Shown: in pieces, positions 41,520-50,878 of the stretch
Layout of the letters: the number at the start of each line of letters is the position of its first letter
How positions within the stretch are numbered: position 1 is the stretch's first letter
Origin: Mesorhizobium kowhaii
GTDB taxonomy: Bacteria > Pseudomonadota > Alphaproteobacteria > Rhizobiales > Rhizobiaceae
Direction of reading: 5' to 3'
Length of the DNA stretch: 64,000 nt
Assembly (NCBI RefSeq): GCF_003253745.1
Contig: NZ_MZXV01000013.1
Coordinates: 744,001 to 808,000, forward strand
Program-made: the position numbers and the translations under genes
Notes under the pieces: generated by a model
Seen by the model: the letters and a program-made list of their open reading frames with translations, nothing else
What the model was told of the DNA's origin: nothing
The model's database searches: none

Positions 41520-43628
41520 ATGCTATCATCTCTGCCCATGGTGCCTCAGCAATACTTTCCGGAAGCAGGATCGGTGGAACCAGCGGGATCATACGCACCT
41601 TCGACCGTCGAGCTTGGCGATCTGAAGCGCATTTTGGTGCGCCGTCGCCTCTGGATCATCGGCACCGCCGTGCTGCTGACGCTCGCAACCCTGCTCTATG
41701 GCCTCCTCACCCCCGCGCTCTACAGCTCGGTGGCGGAAATCATCATCGATCCGCAGGACCTGCAAGTGGTCACCAACGATATCAATCCGAGCGGGCTGGC
41801 GCCCGATGGCGGCATCACGCAGGTTGAAAGCCAGGTCAGCGTCGTCCAGTCGACGGGCGTGCTGCTGCGGGCGATCGCGGCGACCAAACTGACCGAGGAT
41901 CCGGAATTCAACGGGCAGGGCATGCTGTCGCGCGTCCTCGGTTCGGGTTCGGCCGCGACCGACAGGACGGTGGAAACGCTCGACGCATTGCGCCGGCGCC
42001 TTGCGGTGAAGCGGGCGGACAAGGTCCTGGTCATCGACGTGATCGTCACCGCCAAGAGCGCCGACAAGGCCGCACTTCTGGCCAACGCCATCGCACAAGC
42101 CTATCTGGCCGACCAGGCGAGCGCGCGCGCGCAATCCGCCACCGATGCGTCGAAGGCGATCACCGCGCGGCTGGACGAACAGCGCAAGCGCGTTCAGCAG
42201 GCCGAAAATGCTGTCGAGGCCTACAAGTCCGCCAACAACATGGTGATGGCAGCAGGCAATCTGGTCAGCGACCAGGAACTGACCGAGCTCAACACGCAGC
42301 TTTCGGCGGCGCAAAGCCGCACCGCGACGCTGAAGGCGCAGGTCGACCAGATGCGCAAGCAGAGCGGCACACCCGACGCAACCTCGGAAGCGATGCGCTC
42401 GTCGGTGATTTCGAGCCTGCGGTCACAGGAAGCTACGCTTGTCGACCAGGTCTCGCAGCTTGGCACGGAACTGGGACCGCGCCATCCCTCGATGATCGCC
42501 GCGCAGCAGCAACTGCGTGACACGCGGCAGCTGATCGCGCGCGAACTTGGCCGGATCCAGACCGCCGCCGAGACCGATTACGAGCGGGCGCTTGCCAACC
42601 AGCAGGCGCTGGAAACGAAAGTCGCCGGCCTCAAGAACAAATCGCTCGACACCGACCAGGCATCCGTGCGGCTGCGCGAATTGCAGCGCGATCTCGAGGC
42701 GGTCCGTTCCGTCTACGCAACCTACCTGCAGCGGGCTCAGGAAACGCGCGAGCAGGTCAACGTCGACAGCACGAACGCGCGCGTCATTTCGGATGCCATG
42801 CCCGCCCAGAAAAAGAGCTGGCCGCCACTGGGGCTGCTTTTGTTTGGGGCTGTGTTTGGCGGATTGGGGCTGGGCACCGGCCTGGCGCTGATTGCGGAGT
42901 ACTCCTCGCCGACAGTGCTTTCCAGCGCCCAGATGCAATTCACGATCGATGCCCCCGTGCTTGGCATCCTGCCGGCGGGAGCGAAGGCGGGACGGCGCTG
43001 GTGGCCTTTCGCCGGGAGTTCGTCCGTCGCGTCCAGCCAGAAGACGGACGCCGTCGTGGGGCTCGCGCTCCGGCGCATGTTCAATTCGGGCCGGCGTCCG
43101 CCGGATTGGCCGCTGGTGCCGTCGATCCTCGTGACGTCGCCGCCAGAAGATGGCCAGCAACGCAACAGGATCGCACGGCTCATCGCCAACGCCGCGGCGG
43201 CCAGGGGCAGCCGGGTCCTGTTCGTCGATACCAACACCAGCAACGGCCAGATGGACCCGCAGCCCGGGATACTCGATGTGTTGCGCGGCGAGTATGCGTT
43301 TGAAGCCGTCAGCCGTTACGCCCCGGGCAGCAACGTTGCCCTTTTGGGCAGGGGCCGGCCGAAGGCGATCTTCCAGGAAGCGCACGGCGTCTACTTCGCG
43401 CAGCATATGCTGGCCCAGGCGAGCCGGAGTTTCGAACTCGTCGTCGTCGATGGCGGCGCGCTCGCCGAGAATCTGAATGCCTCGCCGCTTGTCGCCATGG
43501 TCGACGAGATTGTGCTCGTCGCCAGGTTGAACGCCACGCCGATGCGTGATGTGACGGCGACGATGCAGGCGATTTCCGTCATGGGGCGGGTGCCGACAGG
43601 CGCCTTGCTGGTCGACGAGGCGGCCTGA
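41520..43628 (+). CDS. Wzc/GumC-like polysaccharide co-polymerase with degenerate tyrosine-kinase domain
   Basis: 702 residues. Wzz domain with two membrane spans (~43-62 and ~438-460) around a long periplasmic coiled-coil (~200-400). The cytoplasmic BY-kinase-like part (~500-700) keeps a Walker-A' strand (VLFVDTN) and a Walker-B-like VVVDGG, but the Walker A position reads SPPEDGQQRNR without GxxGxGK[ST], and there is no C-terminal tyrosine cluster. It should set chain length but not phosphorylate. AGGAGG precedes ATG 41520. The AT-rich 250 bp upstream (41270-41519) is the probable promoter region. Confidence 0.9.
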   Translation: MLSSLPMVPQQYFPEAGSVEPAGSYAPSTVELGDLKRILVRRRLWIIGTAVLLTLATLLYGLLTPALYSSVAEIIIDPQDLQVVTNDINPSGLAPDGGITQVESQVSVVQSTGVLLRAIAATKLTEDPEFNGQGMLSRVLGSGSAATDRTVETLDALRRRLAVKRADKVLVIDVIVTAKSADKAALLANAIAQAYLADQASARAQSATDASKAITARLDEQRKRVQQAENAVEAYKSANNMVMAAGNLVSDQELTELNTQLSAAQSRTATLKAQVDQMRKQSGTPDATSEAMRSSVISSLRSQEATLVDQVSQLGTELGPRHPSMIAAQQQLRDTRQLIARELGRIQTAAETDYERALANQQALETKVAGLKNKSLDTDQASVRLRELQRDLEAVRSVYATYLQRAQETREQVNVDSTNARVISDAMPAQKKSWPPLGLLLFGAVFGGLGLGTGLALIAEYSSPTVLSSAQMQFTIDAPVLGILPAGAKAGRRWWPFAGSSSVASSQKTDAVVGLALRRMFNSGRRPPDWPLVPSILVTSPPEDGQQRNRIARLIANAAAARGSRVLFVDTNTSNGQMDPQPGILDVLRGEYAFEAVSRYAPGSNVALLGRGRPKAIFQEAHGVYFAQHMLAQASRSFELVVVDGGALAENLNASPLVAMVDEIVLVARLNATPMRDVTATMQAISVMGRVPTGALLVDEAA

Positions 43629-43629
43629 C

Positions 43630-44976
43630 ATGGCCTCCGGCTGGAGCGGAACCGCCTCGAATTTCGGCGCTGCCGCGCCCCGCGCCGGCACCTCCGTCGA
43701 TGTGGTGACCCAGTTTGGACTGATCGCAGCCGTGCTAGTGCTGTTCAGCGTCTCGGGCGGCATGCTCTGGCTGCTGGGCTACAATTACGACGGCCTGTCA
43801 GGCAGCGCGGCGACCAAGATACATCCCTCCACCTATCTCATAATCCTGCTGTTTGCCTGGCGTTCGTGCACGTTCGGCAATCCGGTCGGCTACCTCGTTC
43901 ACGTCGCCGACAGGCGGCCGGCCACCGCGCTGATGATCGTCATCGCCGTCGTGCTCCTGGTCGTCGTCATCGTCAGGCAACGTCCAGGCATGGCCGGCAT
44001 GATCGACACTTTCGTGGCTTCCGGGCTGCTGGTGCTCCTGCTCGGCGAAGATGACGAATGGACATTCGCGCGGCTGCGCACCGTCATTCACGCGGTCATG
44101 ACGGTCAATGCGCTGCTCGCCCTTGTCGAATTCGCCACCAAGACACTGGTGTTTCCCTATCGTTTCGATGGCGAGGTGTTTGCCACCGATCTGCGTTCGA
44201 GCGCGCTGCAGGGGCATCCGCTTTCCAACGCCACGATGACGTCGATCTACGTGCTTGCGCTTTTGAGCGGCTCAAGATCGCTGCCGGCTCCGCTGCGGCT
44301 GGCGATGATCGGCCTGCAATGCGCGGCACTCGTTGCGTTCGGCGGCCGGTCGGCGATGGTGGTGACCATCCTGCTGGGCGGCTGCTATGTGCTTTTCCAC
44401 GGCTTTCGCAAATTGCGCACGGGACGCGTCAACCTGCTCGGCGCTGCCCTGGCGATGATGCTGGCCGCGCTGCTGCCGGTTGCCATCGCCGTATTGGCCT
44501 CGCAGGGCTTTTTCGATGCGCTGCTTGGCCGTTTCGTTTCGGATGGAGGCAGTGCCAATGCCCGCGTCGAGATGTTCGAGATCTTCAACTATCTGGAACT
44601 GCGCGATGTGATTGTCGGGCCAAGTATCGATCTCGTCGAGAGCCTGCGCCGGATCAACGGCCTTGAATGGGGTATCGAGAACCCATTCATCCGCATGACG
44701 GTCTACCAGGGCGCCTTCTTCACCCTTTTGATGATGTCCAGCTTCGGGCTGTTCATGCATGAGGTGGCGCGCCGCTGCCATCCTGGCGTCTGGCTGCCGG
44801 TGGTGGGCTGGCTCATTCTTCTCAACACCTCGGAAAGCATCTCCTCCAAGACCACGCTCCTCACCAAGGTCGCGGTGCTGTGCCTTGCCCTTTACCGGCC
44901 GGCGCGCTCGGTGATCAGGCCGGTCAAAGCGGTTCGTCCTTTCGCGGAAACGCAGAACCGCTCTATATCTTTTTAA
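43630..44976 (+). CDS. VpsF/Wzy-like polysaccharide polymerase
   Basis: 448 residues, about 10-11 membrane spans, with a periplasmic loop containing RSSALQGHPLSNATMTSIYV and a late loop GIENPFIRMTVYQGA, as in O-antigen polymerase/ligase and VpsF-type proteins. One base after the Wzc-like gene, so co-transcribed. It would polymerise repeat units at the periplasmic face. The last ~16 codons and the stop are supplied by a palindromic repeat (44926-45006), so the native C-terminus was replaced or extended. Confidence 0.85.
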   Translation: MASGWSGTASNFGAAAPRAGTSVDVVTQFGLIAAVLVLFSVSGGMLWLLGYNYDGLSGSAATKIHPSTYLIILLFAWRSCTFGNPVGYLVHVADRRPATALMIVIAVVLLVVVIVRQRPGMAGMIDTFVASGLLVLLLGEDDEWTFARLRTVIHAVMTVNALLALVEFATKTLVFPYRFDGEVFATDLRSSALQGHPLSNATMTSIYVLALLSGSRSLPAPLRLAMIGLQCAALVAFGGRSAMVVTILLGGCYVLFHGFRKLRTGRVNLLGAALAMMLAALLPVAIAVLASQGFFDALLGRFVSDGGSANARVEMFEIFNYLELRDVIVGPSIDLVESLRRINGLEWGIENPFIRMTVYQGAFFTLLMMSSFGLFMHEVARRCHPGVWLPVVGWLILLNTSESISSKTTLLTKVAVLCLALYRPARSVIRPVKAVRPFAETQNRSISF

Positions 44977-45006
44977 CGCAATTGCGGACGGAAAGCCGTT
45001 TCACAA
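44926..45006. repeat. palindromic element overlapping the 3' end of the polymerase gene
   Basis: Contains AAAGCGGTTCGTCC, CGCAGAACCGCTCT, CGCAATTGCGGACGGAAA and GCCGTTTCAC; the reverse complement aligns along its length with the element at 17706-17810. The coding frame ends at a TAA inside it (44974-44976). Remaining sequence to 45406 holds a hairpin at 45158 and no recognisable gene. Confidence 0.75.
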
Positions 45007-45157
45007 AGCTCAATCAAACTGGCTGCCGCCAATGGCCGGGATTGGGCCCAAAGCTGACTGGCAGCTTCTGGCCTCAGATATTCAATAGCGGACCTTCACG
45101 CCGGTACGAGCATCGTCGTGATGCTGACACTTGTCGGACTTTTGCCGTCAAGAAGCC

Positions 45158-45191
45158 CTAAGGCCTTTCTTGGCCAGAAAGCCGACCTTAG
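45158..45191. terminator. hairpin downstream of the polymerase gene
   Basis: CTAAGG..CCTTAG outer arms with inner CTTTCT-TGGCC-AGAAAG. No U-run follows, so a Rho-independent terminator is only possible, not certain. It lies ~180 bp past the polymerase stop and ~215 bp before the cyclase gene. Confidence 0.4.
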
Positions 45192-45406
45192 TGACCCAAC
45201 TTAGCCGCCTGTAAACGGACGTGACTCCTTGCTGGCCTTCCTCGACATCAGCCCCCCAAGGACAAGTCGTGGGGCCAATGGGCCAATCGACTGGCGCGAT
45301 CACCCCATGTAGCGGCTTGCCGATCGAGCTTCGAAGTCAGCCTGATAGACTTTTGAAATGGGCGTCATACAATCCATCTTTCTGCTTTCAATGAAAGCAA
45401 AGCGAA

Positions 45407-47143
45407 ATGGCCGAAGAACGCGCCCAACGCCGTCTTGCCGCCATATTGGCCGCCGACGTGGTGGGCTACAGCCGACTTCTGGACCTGGACGAGCAAGGAA
45501 CGTTGACCGCGTTAAAGAGGAGGCGGAAGGAGATCCTGGAGCCACTGGTCCGCGACCGTCACGGCCGTGTCGTAAAAGTGATGGGTGATGGCGTCCTAGT
45601 CGAGTTCGGAAGCGCAGTGAACGCTGTGTCATGCTCCGTCGAACTCCAGAAGCGGATGATGGCCGCGAACGAGGGTTTGGCGTTCGACCGACAAATCAAC
45701 CTGCATATCGGCATCAATCTGGGCGATGTCGTTGTCGAGGACGGCGATCTGTTCGGCGATGGCGTTGTTGTCGCAGTGCGGCTTCAGGCAATGGCCGAGG
45801 CTGGAGATATCTGCGTCTCCGGCAGCGTCTACGACCAAGTCAAGCGAAAGCTTGAATGCGACTTCGACGAACTCGGTCCGCAAGCGATCAAGAACGTTGC
45901 CGAACCGGTGTCCGTTTACCGGATTCGGTTATCGACCTCATCTGAAGGTGGCGGACCGGCGGAGAAAGCGCCGCTGCCGCTCCCCGGCAAGCCCTCCATC
46001 GCCGTCCTTCCCTTTACGAACATGAGCAACGATCCGGAGCAGGAGGCTTTTGTCGACGGCCTCACCGAAGACCTGATCACGGATCTGTCGAGGAACAGCG
46101 AGTTGTTTGTCATCGCCAGCAACTCGGCTTTTGCATACAAGGGCAGGCACGTGGATGTGCGTCGGATCGCGCGAGACCTGGGAGTGCGCCATCTTCTTGA
46201 GGGTAGTGCACGGCGGGCAGCTGGACGGGTGCGTATCAACGCTCAATTGATCGATGCGATCGGGGGCAACCACCTTTGGGCCGAAAGATTCGACCGAAGC
46301 CTTGAAGATATCTTCGCCGTTCAGGACGAGGTGACCGGCAAGATTGTCGAGGCTCTGGTGGGCCGTCTGACCGCCGCGCCGGCGCGCAACAGACCGAGCA
46401 ACCTGGAGGCCTATGATCTATGTGTGCGTGCACGGGCCTTGGGCCTGCAAACGGCGCTCACCGCGAAAGAAGCCATTTTCCTGCTGAACCGGGCAATCGC
46501 GCTCGATCTGGAATATGCGGAGGCGCATCGTTGGCTGGCACTCAACCTCTGGCTGGGCTGGGAGTTCTGGGACGAACCGATGGATCCCAATCGCGCAAGT
46601 GCGCTTGCCGAAGCACAGCAGGCGGTCGAACTCGACCCGAATGACGCTGGGAACCGATGGGTATTGGGCGTTATATTAGGACATGAGGGTCGCTGGGCGG
46701 AATCGGATGCCGAATTCGCCGCCGCCCACAAGCTGGATCCCAACCACGCCGACGCGTGGGCGATGCAGGCTGAACTGACGACGGAAAACGGCCGGCCTGC
46801 CGAAGCCATAGAGCAGGTGCGCAAGGCGCTGCGGCTCAACCCTCACCCGCCCGGTTGGTATTACTGGATGTTGGGCCAGGCTCAGTATGCGATCGGCGAC
46901 TACGAATCCGCGGTTCAAACGTTGCGGAGACCCGAAACTTATCGCACGACTTCACGACGCCTGCTTGCAGCAAGCCTTGCGCAACTTGGCCGTTTGGAGG
47001 AGGCGCGCTGGGAGGCGGAAATGTTCATGATAAGCAATCCGCACTTCACAATCCGGCATTGGTCAGCTTCGCAGCCTTTCCCGGCCGAAGACGTGCGGCG
47101 GCATATCGTGGAAGGCTATCGCATGGCGGGGCTGCCAGAATGA
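45407..47143 (+). CDS. class III adenylate/guanylate cyclase-like domain with TolB-like and TPR regions
   Basis: 578 residues. Cyclase domain ~1-175: metal Asp in AADVVGYSRL, second Asp in KVMGDGVLVEF. Then a TolB-like segment (PSIAVLPFTNMSNDPEQEAF) and TPR repeats (~330-560). This multi-domain family is abundant in rhizobia. The motif normally reading GVNVAARL is GVVVAVRL here, so the transition-state Asn is missing, while the Arg remains; catalysis may be lost or altered. It interrupts the polysaccharide region without obvious functional link. Confidence 0.88.
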   Translation: MAEERAQRRLAAILAADVVGYSRLLDLDEQGTLTALKRRRKEILEPLVRDRHGRVVKVMGDGVLVEFGSAVNAVSCSVELQKRMMAANEGLAFDRQINLHIGINLGDVVVEDGDLFGDGVVVAVRLQAMAEAGDICVSGSVYDQVKRKLECDFDELGPQAIKNVAEPVSVYRIRLSTSSEGGGPAEKAPLPLPGKPSIAVLPFTNMSNDPEQEAFVDGLTEDLITDLSRNSELFVIASNSAFAYKGRHVDVRRIARDLGVRHLLEGSARRAAGRVRINAQLIDAIGGNHLWAERFDRSLEDIFAVQDEVTGKIVEALVGRLTAAPARNRPSNLEAYDLCVRARALGLQTALTAKEAIFLLNRAIALDLEYAEAHRWLALNLWLGWEFWDEPMDPNRASALAEAQQAVELDPNDAGNRWVLGVILGHEGRWAESDAEFAAAHKLDPNHADAWAMQAELTTENGRPAEAIEQVRKALRLNPHPPGWYYWMLGQAQYAIGDYESAVQTLRRPETYRTTSRRLLAASLAQLGRLEEARWEAEMFMISNPHFTIRHWSASQPFPAEDVRRHIVEGYRMAGLPE

Positions 47144-47256
47144 CTGTCATGGCTATGCCCGTCGGGGCCGCAGTGGATAGGCGTCTCGAGGCTGCCGCAG
47201 CAGCGAATATATGGTCTCTTCTGCCGGAACGAAATTCGTCATATCGAGACTTGAAC

Positions 47257-47367
47257 ATGGCCAGTGAAGACTTTCGGCACCGGAAAGCACAACGCGAGGA
47301 TCGCCCGGCCCTGATTACGCTCATGGACGCGGCGATCTCTGAACTCCAAAACCCCTTTCTAGATTAG
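47257..47367 (+). pseudogene. truncated GNAT acetyltransferase N-terminus
   Basis: 36 codons reading DFRHRKAQREDRPALITLMD then AAISELQNPFLD, then a TAG. This matches only the first beta-strand and helix of GNAT N-acetyltransferases (typically 150+ residues). The end abuts the stop of the convergent peroxiredoxin gene, as if the remainder was deleted in a rearrangement. Confidence 0.55.
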
Positions 47368-48044
47368 TGTGCGACTTGGAAAGCTGCCGCCATCAATTCT
47401 TTGGGATTTGGAGCCCGGCATACATTTTGGCCTTCCTCTTCAGCTTCCGTGAAGGTCCAGCGCACAATGCCTTCCCGATCGAGCAAGAACTCGCCGACAA
47501 GCGGCATGTGACCGGCGATAATAATCTGCCGGTCGGCCTCCGTAATTTCGTACCCGTCCTTTTTCTCAAAAAAGTCGCCCGCCGCAGCCGGGTTCATCGG
47601 CTCGGGCAACTCCCCCGGCAGATCGATCCGCATTGTCATGACTGCGTCCATTCCGAGCTTGTGCGGCCATTCGGTTTCATTCTCCGTGAGCTCGAGGATG
47701 GGTAAACCGAAGGCGCGGTGTGAAGCGCCCTCCGGGTCGGATGCGCTAAGAAGATCGGGTAGCGGATGGTAGCGGAAGTAGAGCCGCGCACGTTCGACCG
47801 GCGTCTCGACCACTGCGAGACATTCTATGCCTTTCTCCTTCAGGGCCGGATTGAGCTGCGCCATCACCGCGACGTGGCGCCGGCAGAATGGACAATGCAG
47901 GCCCCGAAACAAACCGACCAGTAACGGGCTACGGCCTCGAAAATCGTCGAGCGCGATCTTGCCTTCGCGCGAGATCGCGTCGAGCACAATATTCGGTGCC
48001 CGGTCGCCCGGCTGCAGCGGGCGGTCGATATTACTCGTGGACAT
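47364..48044 (-). CDS. peroxiredoxin-like AhpC/TSA family protein
   Basis: 226 residues from ATG 48044 (GAGGAGG upstream). Thioredoxin fold: GDRAPNIVLD, then the active-site region LFRGLHCPFCRRHVAVM with a CxxC pair in place of the single peroxidatic PxxxTxxC motif. It could be a thiol peroxidase or disulfide reductase. Single gene; the long C-terminal half (~110 residues) is typical of this AhpC/TSA-like subfamily. Confidence 0.85.
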   Translation of the reverse strand: MSTSNIDRPLQPGDRAPNIVLDAISREGKIALDDFRGRSPLLVGLFRGLHCPFCRRHVAVMAQLNPALKEKGIECLAVVETPVERARLYFRYHPLPDLLSASDPEGASHRAFGLPILELTENETEWPHKLGMDAVMTMRIDLPGELPEPMNPAAAGDFFEKKDGYEITEADRQIIIAGHMPLVGEFLLDREGIVRWTFTEAEEEGQNVCRAPNPKELMAAAFQVAH

Positions 48045-48452
48045 GGACAACCTCCTCGCCCCGGATCAGTCAGAAAAAGGTAGCACACCCAGCGTTTCGG
48101 AGTTGAGCCCGTGCTTGGGCGCAAAACTTCCTGCGCCAGGGCAAAATAGCTTTCGGCCTCTGCCATTGCCGAGGTCGACTAAGCGTCGCAACACCATCAT
48201 AGCACGGAAAAATCATCTGCGGGTCGCCCGTTTCTCGCGCTGTCTCGAGCGCCTCTATAGTAGATAGTAGCTAACCGCCAGCACCGGCCTTGCCAAACAC
48301 GTCGGCCAGCGTGGTCGTTTGGGAAGTCGGCTTTCAGGAAGCGCCAAAGGCACCCTGAATGGCCGCTGTAGGCGCAAAGTTGCCGTTCGCGTCATGGAAG
48401 ACGTAAGTCGGCTTTGGGTTCGACTCGGTTGTTCGGAGTGATTGGGTTTTGC
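48045..48452. other. 408-bp interval without an intact gene
   Basis: No intact ORF or strong regulatory element. On the minus strand, a frame ending at a stop at 48334-48336 reads KPTYVFHDANGNFAPTAAIQ and GAFGAS, which looks like the C-terminal piece of a lost protein, but it has no start codon and overlaps nothing known. Composition in 48100-48330 is less GC-rich than the flanks. Confidence 0.35.
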
Positions 48453-49712
48453 CTAGTCCCCCGGCATGGTCAACCCAAGCGCGTCGATCATCGCGGGGTC
48501 CAGCACCCGCGTGGTGTCGTCCATCATCCCCATGCCGTCGAAGAGATTCCAGAATGCCCAGCCAAAGCCGAGATCCTCGGCGCCCTGGCGTACGTCGGCG
48601 ATGTAGCGCGCCCGATCGGGATTGGGCGCTGCCACATAGCGGGCGTCGGTGCGCAGCGCGCCGAACTCGCCCATGATGATGCGTTCCGGCGCAAGGCCGT
48701 GGCCGTCGCCCCAGGCGCGAACCTGGCGAAGATATTTGTCGACAAAGCGCCGGTCGGGCTGGGCGTCGAAATAGACCTTCAGCATGCGCTCGGTTTCCGC
48801 ATAGGCGGCTTTCTTGGCCTTATCAGTCGTTTCGGTATCCTGCGCCATGCGCGCCCTGACCGACGCCAGCGTCTCTTCCAACGAGCCGGCGGACGCCGGC
48901 CATGGCACGTTGTTGAGCGAACGGTAGACGGGCTCGCGCATCCACGGCGCGCCCTGATGGCTGAACAGATAGGGCTCATAAAAGTGGAAGGTGAACAGGA
49001 TCGGCTCGAACGGCGACAGCGGCGCCGGATCGAGCGCGGTCAGCCCGTTTACCATCGAGCCGCAGCCTCCGGTGACGACCAGCGGCAAGGTTGCAGCCGA
49101 TGCTCTTGCCGCGGTCAGAAGCGCGAGCTGGACCTGCGACCAGACCTCCGAAGCGCAGGCCTGCGGCGGCTCGTTGACGGTTTCGAGCGCCACCTTGCCG
49201 GGCTGGAAGCGCTCCAGCCTGCCGGCAAGCTCGCCGACCAGCCCGCGATAGAGATCGAAGGCGGGCTCGGCAACGCTGGCGACCATGCGGTCAGGATTCC
49301 AATAGTGGGTGGCGCCATTGGCCTGCACGTTGACGATGATGCCGAGACCCGCATCGAGGGTGGCCGTGACGGCCGCGTCGACCATGTCCAGCAACAGGCC
49401 GAGCGCGGTGGCGTCGGCCGCCAGGAACGGGCCGGGATCGACCGGCAGGCGGATGAAATCGAGCCCCGTGTCGCGCAACCGGCGCAGGTCGTCCGCGGTC
49501 GGAACGGGCCGTTGCGGCTGGAAGGGCGGCCAGCCATAGTCGGTGCGCGGTGCCGGAAATTCACGTGTCAGCGAGAACCAGGGCCAGGCGTTGACGCCGC
49601 GCCGAAAGTGCGGCTCGGCGGCGCGGGCGAATGGCGCGATCGGGAGGGAACCGAGTGCCGCCGCCGTGAACAGCGCCGTCCTCAGCACCCGCCGGCGCGA
49701 CCAGCCTGTCAT
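48453..49712 (-). CDS. glycoside hydrolase family 5 (cellulase-like)
   Basis: 419 residues. N-terminal Tat-like signal (SRRRVLRTALFTAAALGSLP). Catalytic acid/base Glu181 in TVNEPPQ and nucleophile Glu349 in IIMGEFGAL are the GH5 pair; HFYEPYLFSHQG supports clan GH-A. Exported to the periplasm, where it probably trims or turns over the polymer made by the neighbouring polysaccharide genes. Its ATG overlaps the stop of the upstream glycosyltransferase by 4 bp. Confidence 0.9.
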   Translation of the reverse strand: MTGWSRRRVLRTALFTAAALGSLPIAPFARAAEPHFRRGVNAWPWFSLTREFPAPRTDYGWPPFQPQRPVPTADDLRRLRDTGLDFIRLPVDPGPFLAADATALGLLLDMVDAAVTATLDAGLGIIVNVQANGATHYWNPDRMVASVAEPAFDLYRGLVGELAGRLERFQPGKVALETVNEPPQACASEVWSQVQLALLTAARASAATLPLVVTGGCGSMVNGLTALDPAPLSPFEPILFTFHFYEPYLFSHQGAPWMREPVYRSLNNVPWPASAGSLEETLASVRARMAQDTETTDKAKKAAYAETERMLKVYFDAQPDRRFVDKYLRQVRAWGDGHGLAPERIIMGEFGALRTDARYVAAPNPDRARYIADVRQGAEDLGFGWAFWNLFDGMGMMDDTTRVLDPAMIDALGLTMPGD

Positions 49713-50878
49713 GCGGTGCGGCGCGATGCGCGATCGGCCGCGACGGCTTCGTCGGCGGTGACACCGAGAAGCCGATAGGCTTCACGCTCATAGGCAACCA
49801 GGACATCCTCCCAGCGGAAGGCTTCGCGGGCGCGCACCCTGGCCGCGATGCCGCAGTTCCTGACCAGGGCGTCATCGTCCTGCGCCTGTTGCATCCGCTC
49901 GGCGCAACTGTCGGTGTCGGTGAAGTAGATCGCGGCAGCACCCGCGGTCCAGCGATTGAACGGATTGTCGTGCGCTATCACCATGTTGCCGGCCGCCAGC
50001 GCCTCGACCAGCGACGGATTGGTGCCGCCGACCGTGTGGCCATGCAGGTAGGCGCGCGCGTGATAGCGCAGTGCCTTCACCGTCGCCTGGTCGTAGATGG
50101 CGCCCGGCAGAACCACCGAGCCGTTCGCCGCCTTGCGGATAGCGACATGATAGGGGATGTCGTCGGACAGCGTTCCCAGCACCACCAGCTTCATGTCGCG
50201 CTTGCGGCTGCAAAAGGCTTCGACGATCGGCAGGATGTTGTTGTCGGGCTCGATGCGCGCGATCGAGATCAGATAGCGCCCGGGCTCCAGGCCGAGCGCC
50301 CGGACAGGTGCCTCCGGTGCCGATGTCACCGGATCGGCGCCATAGGCGATGGTGGCGATGGCGCTGCGCGGCCGGCGCGTCGCCAGATGGTCGGCGATGA
50401 CAGGATGATCGGCGACCAGACGATGCGAGGCCCAGGCGCCAATCCATTCGTTGAGCCAGAACCAGGTGCGCGCCGCCAAACCCCATTTGGGGCGGCGCCA
50501 CTCGATGCCGTCCATATTGGTGAAGATCTTGCGCCCTTTCAGCCTGAGCCAGGTCAGGAAAACCGCGCCGTTGTAGCCGAGCACCAGGCAGACGCCTGGC
50601 CGCCTGGCGGCGTCGCGCACGCATTGCCAATCGAATTCCAAGGTCGCACGCGGACCCTTCGAGGCAACCTGGACGTGGATTAGTTCGATGCCGCGCCAGG
50701 TTTCGCTGCGCACCCTCTGGTCGATCCGCTCGACCTCCTCCTGGCAATAGACGCCGACCTTCCAGCCTCGCCCGGCAAGAAAAAGTGCCAGTCTTTCGGC
50801 GAAGGTTTCAAAGCCGCCATGAGCCGCCGGTATGCCGCGCGTCCCCAGGATCAGAATGGCAGGCTTCTCTGGTTTCAT
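49709..50878 (-). CDS. glycosyltransferase with DUF1972 N-terminal domain
   Basis: 389 residues from ATG 50878. DUF1972/WsaF-like start (ILILGTRGIPAAHGGFETFA), then a GT4-like C-terminal half (SIARIEPDNNILPIVEAF, YLHGHTVGGTNPSLVEALAAGN). DUF1972 enzymes are commonly rhamnosyl- or related sugar transferases in capsule and exopolysaccharide clusters. Divergent from the next glycosyltransferase; the 315-bp region 50879-51193 presumably holds both promoters, but no clear motif is seen. Confidence 0.9.
   Translation of the reverse strand: MKPEKPAILILGTRGIPAAHGGFETFAERLALFLAGRGWKVGVYCQEEVERIDQRVRSETWRGIELIHVQVASKGPRATLEFDWQCVRDAARRPGVCLVLGYNGAVFLTWLRLKGRKIFTNMDGIEWRRPKWGLAARTWFWLNEWIGAWASHRLVADHPVIADHLATRRPRSAIATIAYGADPVTSAPEAPVRALGLEPGRYLISIARIEPDNNILPIVEAFCSRKRDMKLVVLGTLSDDIPYHVAIRKAANGSVVLPGAIYDQATVKALRYHARAYLHGHTVGGTNPSLVEALAAGNMVIAHDNPFNRWTAGAAAIYFTDTDSCAERMQQAQDDDALVRNCGIAARVRAREAFRWEDVLVAYEREAYRLLGVTADEAVAADRASRRTA

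Noticed and set aside
44880..45161. ORF of 93 codons over the end of the polymerase gene
   Set aside because: Runs through the palindromic repeat and intergenic DNA without any family feature.
48414..49778. 454-codon plus ORF opposite the GH5 gene
   Set aside because: The GH5 catalytic motifs are on the minus strand; the plus ORF is an antisense shadow.
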